This document shows, one piece after another, positions 40,159-48,202 of a DNA stretch of 64,000 bases. The translations under genes were made by a program, and so were the position numbers. Each line of letters opens with the position of its first letter. The stretch's first letter is position 1. Location of the stretch: positions 1,116,001-1,180,000 of the forward strand of contig NZ_JACBFY010000001.1 in NCBI RefSeq assembly GCF_021401245.1, in the 5' to 3' direction. The notes beneath the pieces were generated by a model that was not told where the DNA came from, did no database searches, and was given only the letters and a program-made list of their open reading frames with translations. Source of the stretch: Pseudacidovorax sp. NFM-22 (GTDB lineage: Bacteria; Pseudomonadota; Gammaproteobacteria; Burkholderiales; Burkholderiaceae_C).

Positions 40159-41129
40159 TTGGCGCCCTCCAGCCGCACGCGCGGGTCGAGCAGGCGGTAG
40201 AGCACGTCCACCACCAGGTTGAGCGTCACGAAGATCACGACCACCACCATCAGGTAGGCGACCACCACGGGGCGGTCCAGCGAATTGATGCTGTCCAGGA
40301 TCAGCTTGCCGGCCCCGGGCCAGGCAAAGATGGTCTCGGTGACGACCGCATAGGCGATGGTCGAGCCCAGCTCCAGGCCCAGCACCGTGACCAGCGGGAT
40401 CAGCGTGTTGCGCAGCACGTGCACGCCCACCACCCGCACGGGCGACAGGCCCTTGGCGCGCGCGAACTTGACGAAGTCCTGCGGCAGCACCTCGCGCACG
40501 CCGGCGCGCGTGAGCCGCAGCACCAGCGAGATCTTGAACAGCGCCAGGTTGAAGGCGGGCAGCAGCAGGTGCTGCAGCCCGTCGAGCGTGAGCCAGGACC
40601 ATTCGATGCCGAACAGGCTGCGCGTCTCGCCGCGGCCGCCGGCCGGCAGCCAGCCCAGTTGCACGCTGAACACCATGATCAGCATCAGCGCCACCCAGAA
40701 GGCCGGCAGCGAGAAGCCCACGATGCTGGTGGCCATGATGGCGCGCGACGCCGGATGCTCCGGTTTCATGCCCGCGAACAGGCCCAGCGGCACGCCGATG
40801 AGCACGGCCATCAGCAGCGCGGCCACGGCCAGCTCCATCGTGGCCGGCAGGCGCGCCAGGATGATGCGGATGGCCTCGTCGTGGTAGACGAAGCTCTTGC
40901 CCAGCTGGCCCTGCACCGCGCCTTCGAGGAAGGCCAGGTATTGGCGCCACAGCGGCTGGTCCAGCCCCAGGCGGGCGATGGCGGCGGCCCGCTCGGCCTG
41001 GTTCATGTCGTCGCCGATCAGGATGTCCACCGGGTTGCCGATAGCATGCAGCCCGACGAAGACGATCAGCGTCATCGCCCACACGACCAGCAGCGCCTGG
41101 CCGAGCCGGCGCAGCAGCCAACCGATCAT
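40155..41129 (-). CDS. ABC importer permease (DppB type)
   Basis: Inner-membrane permease of 324 residues. It begins with MIGWLLRRLGQALLVVWAMT, typical of DppB, and has the large periplasmic loop (MNQAERAAAIARLGLDQPLW) and the EAA-type loop FVKFARAKGLSPVRVVGVHV. It overlaps the flavoprotein gene's stop and the next permease's start by four bases each, so synthesis of the importer is tightly coupled. Confidence 0.94.
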   Translation of the reverse strand: MIGWLLRRLGQALLVVWAMTLIVFVGLHAIGNPVDILIGDDMNQAERAAAIARLGLDQPLWRQYLAFLEGAVQGQLGKSFVYHDEAIRIILARLPATMELAVAALLMAVLIGVPLGLFAGMKPEHPASRAIMATSIVGFSLPAFWVALMLIMVFSVQLGWLPAGGRGETRSLFGIEWSWLTLDGLQHLLLPAFNLALFKISLVLRLTRAGVREVLPQDFVKFARAKGLSPVRVVGVHVLRNTLIPLVTVLGLELGSTIAYAVVTETIFAWPGAGKLILDSINSLDRPVVVAYLMVVVVIFVTLNLVVDVLYRLLDPRVRLEGAK

Positions 41130-42637
41130 GGGGCCGCCCCTTCGCGCGCCGGGACGGCCTGCTCGTCATAGACCGGGAACGCGGCCTCGGTCCATTCGTG
41201 GCCTTCGAGCTCGGGCTCGGCATAGCGCTGCATGGCGGCGAAATGCGCGTCGGCGTCCTCCACCATCAGCTGGCCGGCCAGGCCGCGGGCCAGGCGCTGC
41301 GAGCCGTCGGTGATCTGCGGGATGTCGCCCGCGCCGGCGCCCTGCGACAGCGCGGCGGCGTAGTTGTAGCAATGGATGCGCTCCAGGCCCGGGCAACTGC
41401 CGGGCTCGCGCGGCTGGAACTCGAACAGCGGGCCCAGGTCGGGCGACTCGGACAGTTCCTCGTCGTCCTGGCCCTCGGGCGCGGCGAAGCGGTCGCGCCA
41501 CAGCCGCACATGGGGCTGCAGGCCGGCGAACTCGGGGCGCTGCGACCAGTCGATGCGAAAGCCGGTGCAGAAGATGACGAAGTCCGCCGCCAGCGGGCCC
41601 TTGGCCGTCTCGACCCGGATCACGCCATCGGACCGCACCGAGGCACCGGTCGCCCCGGCGCCCAGGTGGAAATGCGCCTGGGCATGGCGCGACACACGCA
41701 GCGTGCTGCCCTGCGGCGGCGGCACCTGCTGCACGTTGAGGTAATGGCGGAAGCGCCACTTCCATTCGTCCGGCAGCATCCAGTAGCCGTGCGACATGCC
41801 GGGGCTGCCCGAACCCTTGCCCTTGTTGATGCGCGGCAGCTCGCGGCGGCGGATCAAAAGGTCGACGCGGGCGGCGCCGTTCTCCAGCGCGGTGGCCGCG
41901 GCGTCCATGGCCGAGGCACCACCGCCGATCACGGCCACGCGTTGGCCGCGCAACATGGCGCCGTCCCAGGCATGCGAAGAATGAACCCAGCGCTCGCGCG
42001 GCAGGGCATGGGCCCAGTCCGGCACCCACGGGCCGCCCAGGCCGTCACGGCCGGTGGCGATGACCACGTGGCGCGCGAGCACGGTGTGGGCGCGGTCGCC
42101 CTCGCCTTCGTCGACCAGGTCCAGCTGCACCACGCCATCGGCGCGCGGACGCACCGCCGCCACGCGCTGGCGGTTGCGCACATCCAGCCGCAGCACCTGG
42201 CGGTACCAGCGCAGGTAGTCCATCCACTGCAGGCGCGGGATCTTGTCGAGCGCGCGCCAGGCCTCGAGCCCGAACTGCGACTCGAACCAGGCGCGGAAGG
42301 TCAGCGCCGGCAGCCCCAGGGCGGGGCCGGTCAGCTCCTTGGGCGAGCGCAGCGTCTCCATGCGCGCCGTGGTCGCCCAGGGCCCCTCGAAGCCGGCCGG
42401 CGACTGGTCGAACACCACCGCCTGCACGCCCAGGTGCTTGAGCGAAGCCGACAGCGTGAGCCCCGCCATGCCGCCGCCGATGACGACCACGTCGATCACC
42501 GACTGGCCGTCGCGCGCGCTGGGGGGCACCCAGTGCTTCGGCGGCAGGCCGAGCCAGAGCAGGTCCTGGCGCAGCCGCTGCTCCAGGTGGGGCAGGCCGG
42601 CCGGGGGCGTGAAGGCATCGGGGGCGGGCGAACTCAT
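41126..42637 (-). CDS. Flavin-containing monooxygenase-like oxidoreductase
   Basis: FAD/NAD(P)-dependent protein of 503 residues. The FAD fold is IDVVVIGGGMAGLTLSASLK near residue 50. The second nucleotide fold is VAVIGGGASAMDAAATAL near residue 225, and FVIFCTGFRIDWSQRPE closes it. The arrangement fits the flavoprotein monooxygenase/thioredoxin-reductase-like group (often annotated as oxidoreductases related to potassium-transport flavoproteins). It is the first enzyme gene of the importer operon. It could oxidise the imported compound, perhaps at nitrogen or sulfur; this is inference. Confidence 0.86.
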   Translation of the reverse strand: MSSPAPDAFTPPAGLPHLEQRLRQDLLWLGLPPKHWVPPSARDGQSVIDVVVIGGGMAGLTLSASLKHLGVQAVVFDQSPAGFEGPWATTARMETLRSPKELTGPALGLPALTFRAWFESQFGLEAWRALDKIPRLQWMDYLRWYRQVLRLDVRNRQRVAAVRPRADGVVQLDLVDEGEGDRAHTVLARHVVIATGRDGLGGPWVPDWAHALPRERWVHSSHAWDGAMLRGQRVAVIGGGASAMDAAATALENGAARVDLLIRRRELPRINKGKGSGSPGMSHGYWMLPDEWKWRFRHYLNVQQVPPPQGSTLRVSRHAQAHFHLGAGATGASVRSDGVIRVETAKGPLAADFVIFCTGFRIDWSQRPEFAGLQPHVRLWRDRFAAPEGQDDEELSESPDLGPLFEFQPREPGSCPGLERIHCYNYAAALSQGAGAGDIPQITDGSQRLARGLAGQLMVEDADAHFAAMQRYAEPELEGHEWTEAAFPVYDEQAVPAREGAAP

Positions 42638-42650
42638 GGGGCGCTTTCGG

Positions 42651-43679
42651 TCAAGGTCGGGAAGAAGAGGAAGGCTCGGCCTGCGAGGCTTGCAAGAGCC
42701 GCGCATGGGCCTCGGGCGGATGGGCGACGAAACCGGGCAGGCGCGTCGCCGCCTGCTGAAGCGCATCGGCGAGGGCCTGCACCCGGCGGGTGACGGGCCG
42801 GCCCTGCGGCACCACGGCGCCGAAGAAGAAGGGGATGTGCACGTCCAGCGGCCGCACCTGCACGCCGGCCAGGGGCACGCCGTGCACCGTGAGCGGGTCC
42901 AGCAGCGCGATGCCCAGCCCCGCTCGCACCAGGGCCTGGGCGTTGACGGAGGAATTGGTGTCGATGACGTCCGCGCCGCGCGCGCCGCCCTCGCCTGCCG
43001 ATGCGCTTTCGCCGGCTGCGTCGGCGTCGGTGGCGGCACGGCCCAGAAGCGCATCGATGCGGTGGCGCAGCCGGAAGGGGTTGCTCAGGGTGACCAGCCG
43101 ACGCCCCGCGAGCGCGGCGGCGGGCACGACCTCGTGCGCGGCCAGCGGGTCGCCATCGGGCAGCAGGGCCACGCAGGGCGCCTCGCCGATCCACAGCACC
43201 TGCAGCCCGCGGTGTTCCAGCGGCAGGCTGGAGACGCCCAGCTGCACCGCGCCAGCCAGCACCGATTCCATCACCCGCTCCGGCGATCCGCTCACCAGGC
43301 GCACCGCGCCGGTGCCCTCGCCCGCTTCCAGGGCCTGCAAGGCCGCCGGCACGAGGCCCAGCGCCGCAGCCGACGTGGCCGCCAGCACCAGCGGTTGCGC
43401 GCCGCCACGGCCGATCTCGTCCACCCGCTGCTGCAGCCGCCGCCAGTCGCCCAGCAGCTGCTGCACCTCCTCGAAGAGCTGGAAGCCCTCGGCCGTCGGC
43501 GCCACGCGGGGTCCGTGGCGGGTGAAGAGCGCATAGCCCGCCGCCGCCTCCAGCTCGTGGATCAGGCGGGTGACGGCCGGCTGGGAGCGGTCGAGCAGAC
43601 GCGCCGCGCCCGTGATGCTCCCGGAGGACATCACGGCGGCGAAGGCTTCGAGCTGACGAATATCGAGGTTCTTGATCAT
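42651..43679 (-). CDS. LysR-type regulator at the head of the importer operon
   Basis: LysR regulator of 342 residues. The HTH is SGSITGAARLLDRSQPAVTR. The effector domain (90-300) has an inserted Ala/Gly-rich stretch near residue 215 (TDADAAGESASAGEGGARGA). The hydrophobic TNSSVNAQALVRAGLGIALL is typical of the second lobe, and the protein ends in PSSSSRP. It reads in the same direction as the importer genes and ends 13 bp before the flavoprotein start, so it may be the first gene of the same transcript and an autoregulator. Confidence 0.9.
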   Translation of the reverse strand: MIKNLDIRQLEAFAAVMSSGSITGAARLLDRSQPAVTRLIHELEAAAGYALFTRHGPRVAPTAEGFQLFEEVQQLLGDWRRLQQRVDEIGRGGAQPLVLAATSAAALGLVPAALQALEAGEGTGAVRLVSGSPERVMESVLAGAVQLGVSSLPLEHRGLQVLWIGEAPCVALLPDGDPLAAHEVVPAAALAGRRLVTLSNPFRLRHRIDALLGRAATDADAAGESASAGEGGARGADVIDTNSSVNAQALVRAGLGIALLDPLTVHGVPLAGVQVRPLDVHIPFFFGAVVPQGRPVTRRVQALADALQQAATRLPGFVAHPPEAHARLLQASQAEPSSSSRP

Positions 43680-44012
43680 CCGATTTGCGGATGATCAAGC
43701 ATGAAGCATGCAAGCTTCAAATACTTTTATCGAGAAAGCTTATTCGGGGGGCGGCGCGGCGGCCGGGATGGACCGCCGGTAGCCCCGCGTGGGTGCTGGC
43801 TTTCCCGGATGAAGCCGGGACGGGCTCCTGTTCCGGCCGACGCCGGGGCGAAAAAAAGCCCCAGGGCTGGGGCAACGTCGTTGAGCCTGTCCATTGATTG
43901 AAGTGGGACCGGCGGCACCGGGAGTCGGTGCCAGCGCCAGCCAGTCCTGCGACGCCGACGGCCGCTCTCAGGGGTCGAGGCTGCGCGCCGGGTGCCCCGG
44001 CCGTACGGCCGA
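43680..44012. other. Intergenic stretch without a convincing gene
   Basis: The 333 bp between the LysR start and the small membrane protein's end holds an AT-richer piece right after 43680 (likely the LysR promoter side) and a strong minus-strand terminator at 43851-43873. Short open frames on both strands here have no recognisable features. Confidence 0.5.
43851..43873 (-). terminator. Rho-independent terminator (minus strand)
   Basis: Read on the minus strand: seven-base stem GCCCCAG / CTGGGGC with a CC loop, followed immediately by seven T. It lies 140 bp downstream of the small membrane protein gene and upstream of the LysR gene, insulating the two. Confidence 0.88.
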
Positions 44013-44216
44013 TCAGCCGTGCTGGGCGCGATCCGCGGCGCCCGGCGCCAGGATGCCGAAGACGGAAGACGCGAAGGCCGCGGCACCGGGCATCGCGCCG
44101 TTCAGATCGCGCTCCTCCCATTCCGCCGCCTGATGGCTGGCCCAGATCAGGCTGAAGAAGAAGAGGCCGCACGCCACTTCCACGGCGATGAGCGAGACAA
44201 CGATGAAAACCCACAT
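44013..44216 (-). CDS. Small single-span membrane protein
   Basis: Sixty-seven residues, not recognised. One strong transmembrane helix at residues 2-25 (FIVVSLIAVEVACGLFFFSL), then an acidic piece (WEERDLNG) and a milder hydrophobic stretch (AAAFASSVFGILAPGA). An AGGTG ribosome site precedes the ATG, and a strong terminator follows on the same strand, so it has the marks of a separately transcribed small gene. The function is unknown. Confidence 0.55.
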   Translation of the reverse strand: MWVFIVVSLIAVEVACGLFFFSLIWASHQAAEWEERDLNGAMPGAAAFASSVFGILAPGAADRAQHG

Positions 44217-44440
44217 GGCAGCACCTGAAAAATTACGTCAAAACGTTACACCTCGAAACGTACGGTCCGCAACTGACGTTGACCCGACCCTCTTGAAAAC
44301 GCCCTATGAAGGGCATAGGAAAAACGCTGAGTCGTGCGCTTTTGCACAGAAGCGCAGCGAAGCCCGCCGCGGTGGCCACCCGCGCGACGAGGGCGGTGCC
44401 GCTCAGTACACAGTCAGTGACAACCATTAACGTGGCGGCC

Positions 44441-44548
44441 ATGGCACGCAAGGAAGACTTCGCCCACAAGGCCTCGCTGCGGGCCACCGTTCTGGCTCTT
44501 TGGCTCGTGGCGGCCACATTGGCCGTCGCGGCCATGCTGATGCAGTGA
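44441..44548 (+). CDS. Possible 35-residue membrane peptide
   Basis: Starting at ATG 44441, the peptide is a basic lead (MARKEDFAHKASLR) followed by one hydrophobic helix (ATVLALWLVAATLAVAAMLM). A longer frame from 44306 adds 45 polar residues of no clear kind. The ribosome site is weak, so this is only a candidate. Confidence 0.25.
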   Translation: MARKEDFAHKASLRATVLALWLVAATLAVAAMLMQ

Positions 44549-44572
44549 AGTGGAAACAACCCCATGCCGCGT

Positions 44573-44648
44573 CGCGGCTCCAAGCGGCCGCCGGAGGCGG
44601 TTGCGCATCGGGCACGTCCAAGCCTGCAGTGGCGGGCTTGGAGCCGCG
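44573..44648. promoter_or_regulatory. Competing inverted repeats upstream of the nuclease gene
   Basis: A perfect 13-bp inverted repeat, CGCGGCTCCAAGC at 44573-44585 and GCTTGGAGCCGCG at 44636-44648, is overlapped by a second pair, CCAAGCC at 44618-44624 and GGCTTGG at 44635-44641. The right arm can pair with either left arm, but not both. No T run follows, so it is not a classic terminator. Confidence 0.5.
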
Positions 44649-44814
44649 GCGGTTTGATGCGATAGGGTTACTACTTAGCGCCCTGAAGACTTGAGGGGGT
44701 GCCAGCCAGGCGCAGCCGAGTCGACTCGCCCTTCCCCATCGACACGCACGCGCCCGGCGCTGACAGCAGGGCACCGCAACCGGCGGCGGGCTGCTCAGTA
44801 GACTCGCCGCCTTC

Positions 44815-45645
44815 ATGGCGAATCTGAACAAACGTTTCCAACTCCTCCCAACCTTTTCACAAACTGTCGTCGCCCTGGCCGCGGCCGTGCTGCTCCTCGG
44901 CTGCGGGCCCTTGGAGCCCCACCCGCGCGGCGCCCGCGCCTCGGCTGCCGCCGCACGGCCGGCACCCGCCACCGCGGCGCTCAACCAGGATTTCGGCCGC
45001 TGTCCCCAGTTCTTCGCCGGTGGCCGGGCGCCTGCCGTGGCCATCGGCGGACGCCTTCGGGCCCTGTGCTTCGACAACTTCGCCGTCCTTCATTCCGGGG
45101 AGACGCGCACGCCGGTCTACGTGGCCGAGCGGCTGAACCGGGAGATCCTGCTCAAGGCAAAGACGGTGCAGCGCCACGACCGCTTCTTCGCAGACGCCCG
45201 CCTGCCCTCGGGCGAGCGCGCCGACCTGGACGACTACCGGGGCTCCGGCTTCGCACGCGGCCACATGGCACCCGCCGCGGACATGCCCACGGACCAGGCG
45301 ATGGCGCAGTCCTTCAGCCTGGCCAACATGGTCCCGCAGGACCCGCGCCAGAACAGCGGCCCCTGGGCCCGCGTGGAAGAAGACACGCGCAAGTACGTCA
45401 TGCGTGCGCAGGGGGACGTGCATGTGATCACGGGCCCGGTGTTCGCCGACCAGCGGGCCATCGGCCGCAATGGCGTGCGCGTGCCCTCGCACCTGTTCAA
45501 GCTGGTCTACGACCCGGCCACCGGCCGGGCCTGGGCGCATTGGCAGCAGAACCGGCCCGATGCCAAGGTCAACAAGCCGCTGAGCTATGCCGCCTTCCAG
45601 CAGTGGCTCAACCTGGACCTGCTGCCGGGCGTGAAGGTCCGCTGA
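44815..45645 (+). CDS. DNA/RNA non-specific endonuclease (EndoG/NucA family), lipoprotein
   Basis: Secreted nuclease of 276 residues from the beta-beta-alpha metal family. A signal peptide ends in the lipobox LLLGC (Cys near residue 30), so it is probably membrane-anchored. An Ala/Pro-rich linker reaches residue 55. The active-site motif is SGFARGHMAPAADM with the general-base His; the usual DRGH has Ala in place of Asp. The metal-binding Asn lies in SLANMVPQDPRQNSGPW. VITGPVF and NKPLSYAAFQQWL complete the fold. It stands alone after a 166-bp leader region from the repeat at 44573-44648, and may degrade DNA outside the cytoplasm. Confidence 0.9.
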   Translation: MANLNKRFQLLPTFSQTVVALAAAVLLLGCGPLEPHPRGARASAAAARPAPATAALNQDFGRCPQFFAGGRAPAVAIGGRLRALCFDNFAVLHSGETRTPVYVAERLNREILLKAKTVQRHDRFFADARLPSGERADLDDYRGSGFARGHMAPAADMPTDQAMAQSFSLANMVPQDPRQNSGPWARVEEDTRKYVMRAQGDVHVITGPVFADQRAIGRNGVRVPSHLFKLVYDPATGRAWAHWQQNRPDAKVNKPLSYAAFQQWLNLDLLPGVKVR

Positions 45646-45758
45646 GCGAAGGCCGGCGCCCGCACCTGTTCAGCGTCTTGGGTGTCGCGGCCGTCATGGA
45701 GGGCACGACGCGCAGCGAGCGGGGCATCGAAGGAGTGAGCGCGCGGTGGTCCGGCCGG

Positions 45759-47471
45759 CTACGCGGCCGTGCCGCCGTCGTCGGCGGGCGTGCCGCAGAT
45801 GCAGGCCCAGGCCCGCCATTCGGCCTCGGTGAGCCGGCCATCGGCCCGTGCCAGGGCGGCGAACCGCGCGTGATCGGCCATGAGGCCGAGCTTGCGGATG
45901 TCGCACACGAGCGACTTGAAATGCTCGATCGCATGCGCCGGGTCGGCCGCGATGATGTGCAGCGGCAGCTTGGACAGGTCGGCGGCCATCTCCCGGGCGC
46001 GCCGGGCCTCCTGCATGAGCACCTCCACGTCTTCGGCCGACAGGTGCAGCCGCTTGGCCTCCCGGTTGAGGATCTCCGCTTCCTCCTCCGACAGCACGCC
46101 ATCGCCCAGCATCTCGAAGAGTTCCTGGCGCAGGGCATCGCGCTCCTTGTGCAACTGGTCGGAGAAGGCCGACGACAGCAGCGCCGCCGGGATCGCGAAG
46201 ATGCCGATGCCGATCAGGGCCAGCACGATGGTCACGGCACGGCCCGCGGGCGTGACCGGCGTGATGTCGCCGTAGCCCACCGACGCCAGCGTGATCACCG
46301 CCCAGTAGATGGACTGCGGAATGTTCTCGAACTTGTCGGGCTGCGCGTCGTGCTCGAACACATAGCCCAGGCTCGCCGTCAGCACGACGAGCAGCACCAT
46401 GATGAAGGCCGCCGCCGCCATCACCGGCCATTCCCGCCCGATCACCTTGGCCAGCGTGCGCGTGGCGTCGGTGTAGCGCGTCAGCTTGAGCAGGCGCAGC
46501 AGCCGGAAGATGCGCAGGAAGCGCAGGTCCAGCACGTAGTTGAGGAAGGCTTCCGCAAAGAAGGGCAGGATCGCCAGAAGGTCGACCAGCATGCCCGGGC
46601 TGCGTGCCTGCCGCAGCCGGCCGAGCAGGGGCCCTTCGTGGCCTTCCTCTTCGACGCAGGCATACAGCCGCAGGCAGAACTCGAGCGTGAAGATCGCCAC
46701 CACCGTGATGTCCACCGCCACCAGTTCGAGGTGGAACCGGTCATGGACCCACTGGACGGACTCCAGGATGACCGCCACCACCGAGACGAGCACGCAGCCG
46801 GCGATGACGAAATCGAAGGCGCTGTGCAGCCGGCCGCCATGGGGGCTGGCAAACACCAGGGCGTGGGCCTTCTGCCGCAGGCTGCGCCCCGCGTTCAGCT
46901 GCCGGAACTCCTGGACGGCCGGCACCAGGAAGCGGAAGAGCTTCAGGATGCGCAAGAGCCGGAAGACCCGCAGGACACGCAGGTCGATGGGCACCACGGC
47001 ATGCAGCACGCTGGGCAGGATGGCGACGAGGTCCAGGACCGCATAGGGGTTGCGCATGAAGGCCAGCCGCGGACGCGCCGCCCCGGCGAAGGCGGGATCC
47101 TCTGGCGCCGTGTAGAGACGCAGGGCGTACTCGATCGCGAACACCGCCACCGAGATCGCGTCGAACAGGTGCAGCCAGCGCCGGGCCGCATCCGGCACGC
47201 CCGCCGTGGCCTCGAACACGGTCACCAGCAGGTTGGCGCCGATGAGCCAGGCGATGGCCCGGTCGAAGCGGCGCTGATGGTTGCTGGCATTGCCCGGGTC
47301 CAGCAGCCAGGCCCACAGGAGCCGGCGCAGCCGCTGGCGCGGGTTCAGGGCAGAGGCCTCCTGCCGCGCCCGGTCGCCCACGACGGCGGGCACCGGGCCT
47401 CGGCCCGCATGGCGGTAGGAACGCGGCTCGGGCGTCTTGGGCTCGTCGGTCATGGAGGGCATGGCGGACAT
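45759..47471 (-). CDS. Voltage-gated potassium channel with two voltage-sensor domains
   Basis: Ion channel of 570 residues. The first sensor, about residues 65-185, has S1-S4 with an arginine-rich S4 (DLRVLRVFRLLRILKLFRFL) but no pore. After a short linker a second sensor, about 215-335, has its own S4 (DLRFLRIFRLLRLLKLTRY), then S5, a pore loop with the potassium filter (WAVITLASVGYGDITPVT), and S6. The last 130 residues are cytosolic and helical (LSEEEAEILNREAKRLHLSA), ending in Ala/Gly/Thr. Bacterial Kv channels normally have one sensor per subunit, so the layout is 4TM plus 6TM. It lies 39 bp downstream of a small membrane protein gene on the same strand. Confidence 0.88.
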   Translation of the reverse strand: MSAMPSMTDEPKTPEPRSYRHAGRGPVPAVVGDRARQEASALNPRQRLRRLLWAWLLDPGNASNHQRRFDRAIAWLIGANLLVTVFEATAGVPDAARRWLHLFDAISVAVFAIEYALRLYTAPEDPAFAGAARPRLAFMRNPYAVLDLVAILPSVLHAVVPIDLRVLRVFRLLRILKLFRFLVPAVQEFRQLNAGRSLRQKAHALVFASPHGGRLHSAFDFVIAGCVLVSVVAVILESVQWVHDRFHLELVAVDITVVAIFTLEFCLRLYACVEEEGHEGPLLGRLRQARSPGMLVDLLAILPFFAEAFLNYVLDLRFLRIFRLLRLLKLTRYTDATRTLAKVIGREWPVMAAAAFIMVLLVVLTASLGYVFEHDAQPDKFENIPQSIYWAVITLASVGYGDITPVTPAGRAVTIVLALIGIGIFAIPAALLSSAFSDQLHKERDALRQELFEMLGDGVLSEEEAEILNREAKRLHLSAEDVEVLMQEARRAREMAADLSKLPLHIIAADPAHAIEHFKSLVCDIRKLGLMADHARFAALARADGRLTEAEWRAWACICGTPADDGGTAA

Positions 47472-47510
47472 GGATGGAAAGCGTGCGGGGCGTCGCGCGT
47501 GGAGTGACGC

Positions 47511-48131
47511 TCAGAGCGCCAGATCCGCCACGTCGATGGCATAGCCGGCGCTGTCGCAAACCTGCAGCCGCAGCGCCAGGGGATGGGTCAGGGCGTCACC
47601 CGGCGCCAGCCCGGCCGCAGTGCCGTGGCCTGCTGCGGCGTCGGATGCAGGCGGCACCCGCCGGCCGACCACGATCTGGCCGAAGGTGGCGTGCGCTCCG
47701 TGCTGGCATCGCTCGATCACCTGCAGCGGAGCGCCGCTGAAGGCATTGCGCACGCCCGCCAGCGGCCCGCCCTCGGCCACCAGCGCCCGGGCACAGTCGC
47801 CCCAGTGCGGCACCTCGCGAGGCCCGGACGGCGCCAGCGCGCAGGCCTGCGCCACCGGGTCGTCAGCACGGTGCCCGGCCTGCACCATCCATTGGTGAAG
47901 GGCGTGTGCCTGCGCCCGGCTCTGCTCGGTGCGCACGGCGCTGGACCAGGTCCGTTGCGCCGCCACCGCCATGCAGACCATGGCGGCCGCGGCGAGGACC
48001 AGAAAGACGGCATCGCCGCCGACGCGGCGTTCTGCAGGTGGGGAGGAAGGAGAGACTGGCACGGGCACCACGCAGCACAGGGAGAAGCCCCGGCGTCCGC
48101 AACAGGATGCGCCAGTCGGTCGACGGACCAT
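47511..48131 (-). CDS. Hypothetical protein with one membrane segment
   Basis: 206 residues, not recognised. A basic Cys-containing start is followed by one hydrophobic helix near residues 38-58 (AVFLVLAAAAMVCMAVAAQR) and then a soluble domain with several cysteines (VAQACALAPSG, WGDCARALV, VIERCQHG, LQVCDSAGY) that could form disulfides in the periplasm. It faces the same way as the channel gene, which begins 39 bp later, so they may be co-transcribed. A distant resemblance to pilus assembly proteins of the TadE/minor pilin sort is possible but not supported by a motif. Confidence 0.55.
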   Translation of the reverse strand: MVRRPTGASCCGRRGFSLCCVVPVPVSPSSPPAERRVGGDAVFLVLAAAAMVCMAVAAQRTWSSAVRTEQSRAQAHALHQWMVQAGHRADDPVAQACALAPSGPREVPHWGDCARALVAEGGPLAGVRNAFSGAPLQVIERCQHGAHATFGQIVVGRRVPPASDAAAGHGTAAGLAPGDALTHPLALRLQVCDSAGYAIDVADLAL

Positions 48132-48202
48132 GGCACATCTTTCCTGCCTACGCGCGAGGCGTTGTCATCGATCGTCAATGGGGCCGCGTGCCCCGGCGCG
48201 CG

